NCBI RefSeq assembly: GCF_016863395.1
Contig: NZ_BOOU01000077.1
Span: 1 to 64,000 of the forward strand
Length of the DNA: 64,000 bases
Origin: Sphaerisporangium rufum
Lineage (GTDB): Bacteria; Actinomycetota; Actinomycetes; Streptosporangiales; Streptosporangiaceae
Direction of reading: 5' to 3'
Part shown: in pieces, positions 1-8,477 of the stretch
How the letters are laid out: each line of letters opens with the position of its first letter
How positions within the stretch are numbered: the first letter of the stretch is position 1
Program-made: the position numbers and the translations under genes
Notes under the pieces: generated by a model
Told to the model about the DNA's origin: nothing
Databases searched by the model: none
What the model saw: the letters and a program-made list of their open reading frames with translations, nothing else

Positions 1-201
1 TCGTTCCTCAGGCTTCCTCCCTCCTCCTCAGAACACCGGCGCGCCCGAACCGGCCCGGGTGAGGCTTGCCGCGGTTGGACGGCTCGCTCCGCGCGGGATG
101 GGGGGCCATGCCGGTCAGGGGACGGTGGACTGGAGGAGGACGATCGGGGCGGGACGGGGCGTCCGTGGCGGTGGGCGGCAAATGCGGAAATATCACGGAT
201 G

Positions 202-207
202 TATATA
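202..207 (+). promoter_or_regulatory. Candidate -10 element for the roadblock gene
   Basis: TATATA lies about 85 bp before the TTG start of the roadblock gene and is the most AT-rich spot in the first 290 bases. No convincing -35 is visible. I see no gene in bases 1-292. Confidence 0.3.
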
Positions 208-292
208 GCTGTGGGGTCCGGCGGTGCTAATGTCAGCGGCGATCTTCACTCCGGTGGCGGGGACCGCAGGCGACGGCAAGGAGGTGAGACGA

Positions 293-679
293 TTGTCCAC
301 CGAGCTGAACTGGCTGCTCGACGACTTCGTGACGCGGGTGGCCGACGTCCGTTTCGCGATCATCCTGTCCAACGACGGGCTGCGCGTCGCCGCGTCCGGC
401 AATCTCTCCCGGGAGGACGGCGAGCACCTGGCCGCGGTGGCGTCCGGTTTCCACAGCCTGGCCAAGGGCACCAGCCTGCGGTTCGGCGGCGGCCTGGTGC
501 GCCAGACGATCGTGGAGATGGAGTCGGCCCTGCTGTTCATCACGGCGGCCGGCAGCGGCAGTTGCCTGTCGGTGATGAGCGGCATGAACGCCGACGCCGG
601 GCTGGTCGCCTACGAGATGGCGCACCTGGTGGGCCGGGTGGGCTCCCACCTGGCCACGCACCCGCGCGGAGCCGTCTGA
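293..679 (+). CDS. Roadblock/LC7 domain protein, extra conservon-type copy
   Basis: A 128-residue roadblock/LC7 protein. Members of this family in actinobacteria bind small Ras-like GTPases and act at the membrane beside a conservon sensor kinase. The reading frame opens upstream at 224, but the TTG at 293 is preferred: AAGGAGGTGAG sits at 278-288 with good spacing, and the protein then begins LSTELNWLLDD, matching the CvnB family. It is strikingly similar to the CvnB at 1680-2087, sharing ELNWLLDD, SREDxEHLAAVASGF and VRQTIVEMESA. It faces the conservon convergently, so it is probably a duplicated CvnB under separate control. Its GTPase partner is inferred, not shown. Confidence 0.85.
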   Translation: MSTELNWLLDDFVTRVADVRFAIILSNDGLRVAASGNLSREDGEHLAAVASGFHSLAKGTSLRFGGGLVRQTIVEMESALLFITAAGSGSCLSVMSGMNADAGLVAYEMAHLVGRVGSHLATHPRGAV

Positions 680-687
680 GGCCCGCC

Positions 688-715
688 GGGCGGCGGCGGG
701 GAGCCCCCGCCGCCC
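688..715. terminator. GC hairpin between convergent genes
   Basis: A run of G and C (GGGCGGC ... GCCGCCC, with further G:C pairs inside) can fold into a strong stem between the stop of the roadblock gene and the stop of cvnD. There is no T tract on either strand, as is common for terminators in very GC-rich genomes. Confidence 0.4.
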
Positions 716-752
716 AGGGGGGCGGTGGCCGGCCGCCGGGCGAGCCCCGGAG

Positions 753-1328
753 TCAGCCGGCCGCCGGAGTGAGGGTGCGCAGCGCGTGCTCCACCAGGGT
801 GACGAGCACCACCTTGGCCGAGGCCCGGCGCCGCACGTCACACAGGATGACCGGGATGTCGGGGTCCAGGTCGAGCGCGATGCGCACGTCCTCCGGCTCG
901 TGCCGGTCGGCCCCGTCGAAACAGTTGACCGCCACGATGAACGGCGTGCCCCGCTGCTCGAAGTAGTCGATGGAGGGGAAGCAGTCGGTGAGACGCCTGG
1001 TGTCGGCCAGCACGACCGCGCCGAGGGCACCGTAGGACAGCTCGTCCCACATGAACCAGAAGCGCTCCTGACCGGGCGTGCCGAACAGGTAGACCACGAG
1101 ACCCTCGCGGATGGTGATCCGTCCGAAGTCCATGGCCACGGTCGTGGTCGTCTTCGCCTCCACGCCGTCGATGTCGTCGACGCCGATGCCGCGGTCGGAG
1201 AGGACCTCTTCGGTGCGCAGTGGACGGATCTCGCTGATCGCGCCGACCAGCGTGGTCTTCCCCACGCCGAAGCCACCGGCCACCAGGATCTTGAGGGCGA
1301 CCGGCTCCTCAGAGGGCTCGTAAGCCAT
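753..1328 (-). CDS. cvnD: Conservon GTP-binding protein (CvnD)
   Basis: A 191-residue Ras-like small GTPase, last gene of the conservon. Visible motifs are the P-loop GGFGVGKTT (residues 18-26), the G3 motif GTPGQERF and a G4-like VNCFDG. In the known family it forms a membrane heterocomplex with the CvnA kinase, CvnB and CvnC, resembling a eukaryotic G-protein receptor system that acts on differentiation or secondary metabolism. Its start lies inside the 3' end of cvnC (20-base overlap), so the two are translationally coupled. Length and motifs are complete. Confidence 0.92.
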   Translation of the reverse strand: MAYEPSEEPVALKILVAGGFGVGKTTLVGAISEIRPLRTEEVLSDRGIGVDDIDGVEAKTTTTVAMDFGRITIREGLVVYLFGTPGQERFWFMWDELSYGALGAVVLADTRRLTDCFPSIDYFEQRGTPFIVAVNCFDGADRHEPEDVRIALDLDPDIPVILCDVRRRASAKVVLVTLVEHALRTLTPAAG

Positions 1329-1683
1329 TGATCACTTCCTTGAGAATGCGCTCGTGCGGGCGCGGTCCTGCCTGGGCGGGAGCCCGCACGCTGATCATGC
1401 CCTGGTCCTGGAGATCGCCGAGGAGGACTCGGACCACGCCCAGGGGCAGGTCGATCTCGGAGGCGATGTCGGCGACCGACACCGGGCGCTCGGCCAGATC
1501 GAGGATGCGCCTCTCCTCGGGGCCGAGACCGGCCTCGCCAGTGTACGGAGCCCCGGTCGCGGTGACCATAGCGATCAGGTCGAGATCGTCACCGGATGAC
1601 CGCGTACGGCCACGGGTGAGAGCGTACGGCCGGACGACCCGCCCCGCGTCCTCGTCCAGCCACAGCTCGTGGCTCGCGCTCAT
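1309..1683 (-). CDS. cvnC: DUF742 conservon protein (CvnC)
   Basis: A 124-residue DUF742 protein. The C-terminal half carries the usual winged-helix-like pattern (ERRILDLAERPVSVADIASEIDLP, then a segment LGVVRVLLGDLQDQG), followed by a short basic tail. In conservons this protein bridges CvnB and the CvnD GTPase. It overlaps cvnB by 4 bases (ATGA) and cvnD by 20 bases, so all four conservon genes are one tightly coupled minus-strand operon. Confidence 0.9.
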   Translation of the reverse strand: MSASHELWLDEDAGRVVRPYALTRGRTRSSGDDLDLIAMVTATGAPYTGEAGLGPEERRILDLAERPVSVADIASEIDLPLGVVRVLLGDLQDQGMISVRAPAQAGPRPHERILKEVINGLRAL

Positions 1684-2087
1684 GAGGGCTGCCGCCGGGG
1701 ATTGGTGGAGATGTGCTGGCCGACCCGCTTCACGAGCATGGCCATCTCGTAGGCGATGTGGCCCACGTCGGCGTCCGAGCTGCTCAGCACGGCCAGGCAG
1801 GTTCCGGTGCCGGCCGCGGTCACGAACAGGAACGCGGACTCCATCTCGACGATCGTCTGGCGCACCTCGCCGCCGCCGAAGTGGCGGCCGGCGCCCCGCG
1901 CCAGGCTCTGGAAACCGGACGCCACCGCGGCCAGGTGCTCGGCGTCCTCCCGGCTGAAGCCCTTGGACGCGCCCACCACCAGGCCGTCGGTGGAGAGGAT
2001 GACGGCCTGTCGTACCGCGGCGACCCTGCCGATCAGATCATCGAGCAGCCAGTTGAGTTCGCCGTTCGACGAAACATTGCCGGTCAT
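1680..2087 (-). CDS. cvnB: Roadblock/LC7 conservon protein (CvnB)
   Basis: A 135-residue roadblock/LC7 protein, second gene of the conservon. It keeps the family sequence ELNWLLDD near residue 10 and VRQTIVEMESAFLFV in the middle. It overlaps cvnA upstream by 4 bases and cvnC downstream by 4 bases. It probably regulates nucleotide binding by CvnD and links it to CvnA. A close paralogue lies at 293-679 on the other strand. Confidence 0.92.
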   Translation of the reverse strand: MTGNVSSNGELNWLLDDLIGRVAAVRQAVILSTDGLVVGASKGFSREDAEHLAAVASGFQSLARGAGRHFGGGEVRQTIVEMESAFLFVTAAGTGTCLAVLSSSDADVGHIAYEMAMLVKRVGQHISTNPRRQPS

Positions 2088-4837
2088 TCGTCACCCTTCT
2101 CGCCGGTCGTCTGGTGTACGGAACCATGACTATGGTCGCGCAGCTCGCGAGGTTTGGTCACCAGACTGGATGATCTGCCGGACCGTTCGTTACCGGTGCC
2201 CGGGTCCGGGTGCGGTGGAAGATCGGCGTCGTCGCTGCTCAGGGCCGGATCCGGCCGGACGGGGGCGTTCGAAGAATCTTCCCGGCGACTCCGCTCGGCT
2301 TCCAGCCGTCCGCGCCGGGCACCTCGCTGGAAGGCCGACAGCATGGCGCGGGTCTCGTCCGGCGTGCGTTCGGCGACCGGCCCGGGCGGCCCGTCGGCCG
2401 GGGCCGGTGCGGCGGAGGCCGGGGCCGCGGGGGTCGCGGTGGCGGGCGCGGGTGGGGTGGGGGCGGCGTAAGGGCCGGTTCCCTCGCGGAGCTGCGGCGC
2501 CAGGTTGGCCTGGCGCACCCGGCGGGGCAGCCCGCGGTGCGTGCCACCGACCATCGACGCCCGGGACGGATGCCCGGCGGGGCACACCGATCCGGGGTGC
2601 GGTTCCTCCTCCGTCCGGCCGCCTGCCATCGGGGGGGCCGCCGCGGGAGAGTCCGCGATCGGGGAGTCCGCCGCGGGAGGGGCCGCCGGGGGCGAGCCGG
2701 CCGCCTCGCCGGTCGCCGGGCCGGCCTCGGTCTCGCCCGGCACCGGGGCGGCGGGCCCGGCGGGGATAGCCGGGAAGGGCCCGGTGTCGGCCCGGTCCGG
2801 GACCACGCTCAGCGGGGGCACCGCGTCCCTGCCGCGCCCGCCCGCGCGTGCGGGCACCGCGCCCCGGGCGCCGCGGATCCGGCGGGACAGCGCGGTGGCG
2901 TCCTCCTCGCGGGCGTGCCGCGGCGGCGCCTCGGCCGGCGGGGCGGCCGCGGCGACCAGCTCCTTCGGGATCAGCACGATGGCCGTCGTGCCGCCGTACG
3001 GCGAGCCGCGCAGTATCACGCCGACGCCGTTGCGCGCGGCGAGCCGGCCCACGACGAACAGGCCGAGCCGCTCGCTGTCGGCCAGGTCGAACTCCGGCGG
3101 GCGGGCCAGCCGGGCGTTGATCAGCTCGTACTCCTCCGGCGCCAGCCCGAGCCCCCGGTCCTCGATCTCGATGGCGAACCCGTTGGCCACCAGGTCGCCG
3201 CGGACCAGCACCTTGGTCTGGGGTGGCGAGAAGACCGCCGCGTTCTCCACCAGCTCGGCGACCAGGTGGATCAGGTCGGCCGCGACGGTGCCGTCGAGGT
3301 GGGTGTCGGGCATCGGCTGGACGGTTACCCGGGTGTAGTCCTCCACCTCGGCGATGGCCGCGCGCACGACGTCGACCACCGGAATCGGCTTGCGCCAGGC
3401 CCGGCCGGGCTCCGCCCCGGACAGGATGATCAGGCTCTCCGCCAGCCGCCGCATCCGGGTGGTGAGGTGGTCGAGCTGGAAGAGGCCTTCCAGCGCCTCG
3501 GGGTCATCGGCCTGGCGCTGCATGGCGTCCAGCAGGCTGAGCTGGCGGTGCAGCAGCCGCTGCTTGCGCCGGGAAAGGTTGAGGAAGACCTTGTTGACGC
3601 CGCGGCGCAGTTCGGCCTGGCCGACGGCGGCCCGCACGGCGGTGCGCTGCACCGAGCCGAAGGCGCGCGCCACGTCGCCCACCTCCAGTGAGCCGCCGGC
3701 GTCGGTGAGCGGCGGCGCGTCGGTGTCGACGTCGACGTCCTCGCCGGCGCGCAGCCGCTCGACCACCCGGGGCAGCCGTACCTCGGCGAGCTCTCGCGCG
3801 GAGTCGCGCAGGTCGGCGAGCTCGCGGGCCAGCCGCCGGCCGAAGCGGACCGAGATGATGATCGAGGCGACCACCGCGACCAGGCCGAGCCCGCCGGCCA
3901 GGATGATGCGGATCATGATGCCGGTCGCCACGTCGGCGGCGCGTTCGGCGAGCACCGCGGACGTCTTGGCACCGACCTCGTCCAGCGAGGCGGTCACGTC
4001 GTCGGTGGTCGCCTGCCATCCGGCGGCCGAGGCGGGCAGCGGGCCGCTGCTGCGGCTCCGGTCGACCAGGTCCTGCTCGATGCCGGTGAAGCGCTTGAAC
4101 GCCGTGCCGGCGAAGACCTCGTCGTAGGGCCGGCGCAGGTCGAAGTCGAGCGCGGCCCGGCCCTTGGCGTGCAGGAAGCGCCGGGTGGCGGCCCAGTCGG
4201 CGAACGCCCCGTATTCGGCGTCGGACAGCCCGCCGGAGGCGACCGCCGCACCCACCAGCGCGTTCTCCCGGGCGATGACCTCCCGCGCGTTGCCCATGGC
4301 CTGCAGCGCCTGGGCCTGCTCGAAGATGGCCAGGTCCGGCACCGACACCATGCGGTCGTAGACGCGGAAGAGCGCGTCCATCAGGCGGTTGTACGCCTGG
4401 GTGGTCTCCAGCCGGTCGTCGGACCTGCTGTCCACGTTCGCCCGGATGCCCGGCAACTGCTCCAGGTCGTTGATCAGGCTGGTGAGCGAGACCCGGGTCG
4501 CGTCGCTGATCGCGTCCTGGGTGTCCTCGGCCTCCGCGGCGGCCCGGAAGCCCGCCAGCGACCGGTCGGTGGCCCGCCGCTGGTCCGCCAGCCGGGTGCG
4601 GTCGCTGCCCAGGTTGCTGAGCACGGTGGCGGACATGGCGCGCTCCGCCTGCATCTGCAGGCCGAGTTCGGTGGAGGTGACTCCGATGCCGCGGTAGATG
4701 GTGTTGGCCCGCATCAGCGCCAGGCCGTCACCGATGGTGAGGTTGAGGACGAATCCCCACAGGGCGCTGAGGGACAGCAGCGGGAGCATCAGCAGCGAGA
4801 AGACCTTGAACCGGATCGACCGCTTACCAGAACTCAT
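2084..4837 (-). CDS. cvnA: Conservon sensor histidine kinase with nitrate/nitrite-sensing domain (CvnA)
   Basis: A 917-residue membrane kinase. From the ATG at 4837 (MSSGKRSIRFKVF), one membrane helix covers residues 10-32, an extracytoplasmic nitrate/nitrite-sensing (NIT) type helical domain follows to about 300, a second helix (IRIILAGGLGLVAVVASIII) lies near 305-330, then a HAMP-like linker and a HATPase domain at roughly 480-640. The ATPase N-box is ELVENAAVFSPP and the G-box EDRGLGLAP. The last ~280 residues are a Pro/Ala-rich low-complexity tail. The reading frame is open far upstream (to 5518), but that part is antisense to the SDR gene and is not used. No classical phospho-acceptor His box is obvious, typical of CvnA. 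Confidence 0.9.
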   Translation of the reverse strand: MSSGKRSIRFKVFSLLMLPLLSLSALWGFVLNLTIGDGLALMRANTIYRGIGVTSTELGLQMQAERAMSATVLSNLGSDRTRLADQRRATDRSLAGFRAAAEAEDTQDAISDATRVSLTSLINDLEQLPGIRANVDSRSDDRLETTQAYNRLMDALFRVYDRMVSVPDLAIFEQAQALQAMGNAREVIARENALVGAAVASGGLSDAEYGAFADWAATRRFLHAKGRAALDFDLRRPYDEVFAGTAFKRFTGIEQDLVDRSRSSGPLPASAAGWQATTDDVTASLDEVGAKTSAVLAERAADVATGIMIRIILAGGLGLVAVVASIIISVRFGRRLARELADLRDSARELAEVRLPRVVERLRAGEDVDVDTDAPPLTDAGGSLEVGDVARAFGSVQRTAVRAAVGQAELRRGVNKVFLNLSRRKQRLLHRQLSLLDAMQRQADDPEALEGLFQLDHLTTRMRRLAESLIILSGAEPGRAWRKPIPVVDVVRAAIAEVEDYTRVTVQPMPDTHLDGTVAADLIHLVAELVENAAVFSPPQTKVLVRGDLVANGFAIEIEDRGLGLAPEEYELINARLARPPEFDLADSERLGLFVVGRLAARNGVGVILRGSPYGGTTAIVLIPKELVAAAAPPAEAPPRHAREEDATALSRRIRGARGAVPARAGGRGRDAVPPLSVVPDRADTGPFPAIPAGPAAPVPGETEAGPATGEAAGSPPAAPPAADSPIADSPAAAPPMAGGRTEEEPHPGSVCPAGHPSRASMVGGTHRGLPRRVRQANLAPQLREGTGPYAAPTPPAPATATPAAPASAAPAPADGPPGPVAERTPDETRAMLSAFQRGARRGRLEAERSRREDSSNAPVRPDPALSSDDADLPPHPDPGTGNERSGRSSSLVTKPRELRDHSHGSVHQTTGEKGDE

Positions 4838-4946
4838 GCCCCACTCCCGCGGCGATCGGAGGTTTCTTGCCGTTGCCGATGAAAGGTACCTCCGGAAGAT
4901 CGATCCGAGGCTAGCACCGATAGGGTCGTTAATAGGGGAGGATGCA

Positions 4947-5771
4947 ATGATTAGTGTGATTACCGGGGCCAGTGCCGGAATCGGCGCCGCCGCCGCGGTG
5001 GCACTGGCCGAGGCCGGGCACGAGGTGGTGCTCGTCGGCCGATCCTCAGCCCGGCTGGCCGCGGTGGCCGACCGGATCGCCGGCCGTTCCGGGCGCCGCC
5101 CGGACGTCGCCGTCGCCGACTTCACCTCCTTCCAGGACGTCACCCGGCTCGCCGCCGACCTGCTCGACCGGTACGAGCGCATCGACGTGCTGGCCGGCAA
5201 CGCCGGGATCATGTCCACCAGGCGCCGGCTCACCCCGGACGGCCACGAGCTGATGATGCAGGTCAACCACCTGTCGCCGTTCCTGCTGACCAACCTGCTG
5301 CTGGACCGGGTCCGCGCCTCCGGCGGCCGGGTGGTCACCACCTCCTCCGGTGCCGCCCGGGCCGGCCGGCTGGATCCGGCGGACCTGGACCGCTCGCGCC
5401 GCCGGTGGAGCGGCTGGCTGCAGTACTGCGACAGCAAGCAGGCCAACGCGCTGTTCACCCTCGCGCTCGCCCGGCGCGGCGTCGCCGCCACCTGCTTCCA
5501 CCCCGGTGTGGTGCGCACCGGGTTCGCGCCGGACAGCCTCTACATGAAGGCGCTCATGCTGCTGCCCGGCGTGGCGCGCACTCCGGAACGCGGCGCCCGC
5601 ACGCTGGTGCACCTGGCCACCACCGCCGACGGCACCGAGCACTCCGGCCGTTTCTTCTTCGACGACGCCCCCGCGCCGGCGACGCCGCGGATGACCGACC
5701 CGGTGGCGGCCGAGTCGCTGTGGACGGCCAGCCTGGCCGCCACCGGACTGTCGGCGCCCGGCCCCGGCTGA
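4947..5771 (+). CDS. Short-chain dehydrogenase/reductase
   Basis: A 274-residue SDR. The ATG at 4947 follows a clear AGGGGAGG ribosome site and gives the Rossmann start MISVITGASAGIGAAAA (TGxxxGIG motif). NAGI, a TTSSGAA strand and a YCDSKQAN active-site segment (YxxxK) follow, with HPGVVRTGF after it. This is the layout of retinol-dehydrogenase-like or WW-oxidoreductase-like SDRs that reduce lipophilic carbonyls with NADPH; the substrate is unknown. It is divergent from the conservon kinase (110 bases between starts), so the two promoters share this gap. Confidence 0.88.
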   Translation: MISVITGASAGIGAAAAVALAEAGHEVVLVGRSSARLAAVADRIAGRSGRRPDVAVADFTSFQDVTRLAADLLDRYERIDVLAGNAGIMSTRRRLTPDGHELMMQVNHLSPFLLTNLLLDRVRASGGRVVTTSSGAARAGRLDPADLDRSRRRWSGWLQYCDSKQANALFTLALARRGVAATCFHPGVVRTGFAPDSLYMKALMLLPGVARTPERGARTLVHLATTADGTEHSGRFFFDDAPAPATPRMTDPVAAESLWTASLAATGLSAPGPG

Positions 5772-5791
5772 CCCGGCGTCCCGCCCGGTCC

Positions 5792-5857
5792 GGGCCGGCG
5801 ACCCGCTCGCGCTGGGCCGGCGACCTACTCGAGCTGGGCCGGCGACCCGCTCGGACC
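5792..5857. repeat. Tandem repeat, three 22-bp units
   Basis: Three consecutive 22-bp units each begin GGGCCGGCGACC and end in a variable CTCG-containing part (starts 5792, 5814, 5836). They lie just after the stop of the SDR gene. The units resemble, in inverted orientation, the second 22-bp array at 5933-5998. Confidence 0.75.
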
Positions 5858-5932
5858 GGGGCGGCGCCCTGGCAGAGCCGGGCCGGCGTCCGGTCCAGGG
5901 CAGGGGCGACCGGGGTGGCGACCGGCCCTGGC

Positions 5933-5998
5933 GACCCGTCGAGCAGGTCCCGGTCACCCGTCAAGTAGGTCCCGGTCACCCGTCGAGCAGGTCCGCGG
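5933..5998. repeat. Tandem repeat, three 22-bp units spanning the stop codon of the oxidoreductase
   Basis: Three 22-bp units start at 5933, 5955 and 5977 with the pattern ACCCGTCGAGCAGGTC. Read on the minus strand, each unit is a copy of the last codons and stop of the oxidoreductase gene (Asp-Leu-Leu-Asp-Gly-stop). The genuine end of the gene is the unit at 5977-5998; the other two are non-coding copies downstream. Confidence 0.8.
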
Positions 5999-7661
5999 CG
6001 GCACGGCACGCGGCACGCACCCCGGCGTCCCGCCCGGCCTCCGGCAGCGCGTCCGAGCCGGCGATCACGATCCGTCCGTGGCGGACGGTCCGCGGGCCCG
6101 CCCCGGTGCCCGCCGGATCACCGGTGACGGCGGCGGGCCCGTGCCCGAACCGGTGCACGGTCACCGCCGCCACGTCCCGCCCGGCGGCGAAGCCGAAGGG
6201 CCCGAGCAGCCGGCCGAGCTGGGCCACCGCGTGGTGCGCCATCACGTCGTAGGGAGTGCCGGCCAGCGCGCGCCGCCCGGCGGCCGCCGCCACCCGCAGC
6301 GGCGGTCGTGGCACGGCCGGCGCGTGCAGCAGGCGGACCTCGAGCGGCCCGTCCCCGGGGGCGGTCTCCGGCCCGGCCACCGTCCAGAACGCGCCGGTGA
6401 AGCGGACCCGGCCGATCCCGGCCGCCCGCCAGGGCCGGCCGTGCCGCAGCCGCACCGTCGCCCGGGCCAGCGGCAGCCGCACCGCCCGCCCCAGCGCGGC
6501 GCGCCGCCCGGCCGGCAGGTCCGGCACCAGATAGGGGACCAGCATGTGCGGGCAGGTCAAGATCACCGCCCCCGCCCGAACCGAGCGGACCCGGTGGCCG
6601 TCGAAGTAGGCCACCGTGGCCGAGCGCGCGGCGTCCGGCGGGCCGTCGTTGCGGGCCAGCACCACCGGGCTGGACAGCCGGATCCGGATCGGGCACGCGG
6701 GCCGGCCGGCCCGCACCCTCGGCACCGTCCCGGCCGCCGGCGCCGGGGCCGGTCCAGGCCCGCCGGCCGGCGCGCCCGGCGGCGGGCCGAGGCCGGCGAA
6801 ACCGGGGCAGGTATGCGGGTCCGCGCTCGCCGCCCACGCGTCCAGCGCGGAAACCGTGTCGGCGCCGTGGCCGAACGCCGCGGTCGTCATGGTCCGGCAG
6901 AACGTGACGGCGTCCGGATGCGCCTGGCATACGTCCCGCAGCAGGTCGCGGTAGGTGAGGCCGGCCAGCCACCGCCCGGCGGCCGCCGCGGGCAGTCCGG
7001 CCGACCAGCCGGGGGGCACGTCGAAGAGCGTGATCAGGTCGTCGCGGGCGCGTGGCGCCACGGGCAGCTCGGCCGCCCAGTCGGCGGTCGCCCGGTCCGG
7101 CGGCAGCAGCACCAGGCGGTCGACGCCGAAGCTCTCCCGGTCGCAGAACACCGCCGGGTAGGTGCCGGGCGGTCCGGCCGTACCGGGCGGATGGAGCAGG
7201 TCGGCGTCGCCCGCTCCGCCGGTCCGCTCCCGGGCCTCCAGGACGAGCACGTCGGCCCCGGGCCGGTGCCGCGCCCACCGGCCGGCGGCGGCCAGGCCGC
7301 CGGACCCGCCGCCGACCACGACGAGGTCGTAGGTCTCGCCGGTGGGCTCCGGCGGCCCGGCCCGGTGCCAGAACCTGCCGTCGCGCAGCGCGTGCGGCAC
7401 GCCGAGCAGGTCGGGGGTGTCGCCGCGCGGGTCCACCGGCGCGCGGGCCGCGCCGCCCGCGGCCCGGGAGGGTAAGGCGAGCGGGACTCCCGACCCGCAC
7501 GCCGCCCGGTCCGGGGCGGGACGGCCGCGCGGGCCGAACGCCGCGCAGGCCGCGATCGCGACGGCCCCGTCCAGCAGCCCGCGGCGGGTCGGTCCCGTGC
7601 CACCGGCCGGTGCGCCGGGGCGTGCCGGGAGATCTCCGCCAGAAGGGACATGAGCGGTCAT
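5976..7661 (-). CDS. Tat-exported FAD-dependent oxidoreductase, spermidine dehydrogenase-like
   Basis: A 561-residue flavoprotein from the ATG at 7661. A twin-arginine segment (GPTRRGLLDGAVAIAACAAF, residues 23-42) suggests Tat export. The dinucleotide-binding motif VVVGGGSGGLAAA is at 114-126, followed by a second-strand acidic region LVLEAR. ESFGVDRLVL and the C-terminal RIVIAGSDALPEAGR resemble spermidine dehydrogenase-type amine oxidases. Gly, Ala and Pro content is unusually high and some loops look inserted. It is alone on its strand, converging on the SDR gene. Amine oxidation is inferred from family resemblance; a general FAD/NAD-binding protein is the cautious label. Confidence 0.7.
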   Translation of the reverse strand: MTAHVPSGGDLPARPGAPAGGTGPTRRGLLDGAVAIAACAAFGPRGRPAPDRAACGSGVPLALPSRAAGGAARAPVDPRGDTPDLLGVPHALRDGRFWHRAGPPEPTGETYDLVVVGGGSGGLAAAGRWARHRPGADVLVLEARERTGGAGDADLLHPPGTAGPPGTYPAVFCDRESFGVDRLVLLPPDRATADWAAELPVAPRARDDLITLFDVPPGWSAGLPAAAAGRWLAGLTYRDLLRDVCQAHPDAVTFCRTMTTAAFGHGADTVSALDAWAASADPHTCPGFAGLGPPPGAPAGGPGPAPAPAAGTVPRVRAGRPACPIRIRLSSPVVLARNDGPPDAARSATVAYFDGHRVRSVRAGAVILTCPHMLVPYLVPDLPAGRRAALGRAVRLPLARATVRLRHGRPWRAAGIGRVRFTGAFWTVAGPETAPGDGPLEVRLLHAPAVPRPPLRVAAAAGRRALAGTPYDVMAHHAVAQLGRLLGPFGFAAGRDVAAVTVHRFGHGPAAVTGDPAGTGAGPRTVRHGRIVIAGSDALPEAGRDAGVRAACRAAADLLDG

Positions 7662-7791
7662 TGGCCGATCATCACCCCGTCCCGCCGGGCGGCGGCCCGG
7701 GGCGCGGCGCGCCGGGGAAGTCTTTTCGGGATCATTGTCGCGAAGGAACGAAGAAGATCCCCGGTTTGGCGCCGATCTCATCGGCCTTGGC

Positions 7792-8367
7792 TCAGCGAAG
7801 GACGTCGAACCACAGATGGGTCACGTGCGCGGACTCCCGGACCTCGGTGCGGCGCAGTTCCACCCCGCGCGGGCCCCGGTCGCCGAAGAGCCGCAGTCCC
7901 GCGCCGAGCAGCACCGGGGCGATCTGCAGGCGCAGCCCGTCCACCAGGCCGGCGGCGAGGCACTCCTGGCTCACCGTGGCGCCCATCAGCACGACGTTCC
8001 CGTCGCCCGCCGCCGCCCGCGCCTGCCGCACCGCGTCGCGGGCACCGCCGGTGACGAAGGTGAACGCGCCGCTCTTCATCACCATCGGTTCGTGCGCGCG
8101 GTGGGTGAGCACGAAGCACGGCACCGGATACGGGGTGTCCTCCCACACCGGCAGGCCGACGTCGAAGGTGCGCCTGCCGAGCACCACCGCGCCCGTGGTG
8201 GCGGACGTCTCCCGGACCACCGCGGCGTCCACCTCGCTGCCGGCCCCCCGCAGGATCCAATCGTGCAGGCGCAGCCCGCCGTCTCCCATGGGGACGCCGG
8301 GGCGTACATCCGGGCCGGCCATGAAGCCGTCCAGCGAGACCGTCGCGTATATCAGGACCTTGCCCAT
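7792..8367 (-). CDS. Dihydrofolate reductase family protein (RibD C-terminal type)
   Basis: A 191-residue protein of the DHFR/RibD-C superfamily. It starts MGKVLIYATVSLDGFMAGPD, the usual first strand of these NADPH-dependent reductases, and contains VVLGRRTFDVG, FVLTHR, FTFVTGG and VVLMGATVSQECLAAGLVD, then LLGAGLRLFGD. GGAGAGGAC and GGTGGAGG lie just upstream of the ATG. Family members of this size are single-gene reductases of unknown substrate, not the folate enzyme itself. It is transcribed divergently from the PEP mutase-like gene with a 110-base gap. Confidence 0.88.
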   Translation of the reverse strand: MGKVLIYATVSLDGFMAGPDVRPGVPMGDGGLRLHDWILRGAGSEVDAAVVRETSATTGAVVLGRRTFDVGLPVWEDTPYPVPCFVLTHRAHEPMVMKSGAFTFVTGGARDAVRQARAAAGDGNVVLMGATVSQECLAAGLVDGLRLQIAPVLLGAGLRLFGDRGPRGVELRRTEVRESAHVTHLWFDVLR

Positions 8368-8477
8368 CCTCCACCGTCCTCTCCCGGCCGCGGGACGCGG
8401 CCGACTTCGGGATACGGACTCCGAAGGAGGGCGGAATTCATTGGTCCGGCGGTCCGGAATTCTCCTAGGCTCGGCCC

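Noticed and set aside
293-304. DnaA-box-like TTGTCCACC at the start of the roadblock gene
   Set aside because: It is a single near match inside coding sequence with no partner.
233-1276. Long open frames antisense or out of phase to the conservon and many other genes, some above 300 codons
   Set aside because: They follow from the high GC content at third codon positions; they lack ribosome sites, have Arg/Pro/Ala-rich random composition and contain no domain.
4838-5518. N-terminal extension of CvnA
   Set aside because: It would be antisense to the SDR gene, has no start signal, and the normal membrane-helix N-terminus begins at 4837.
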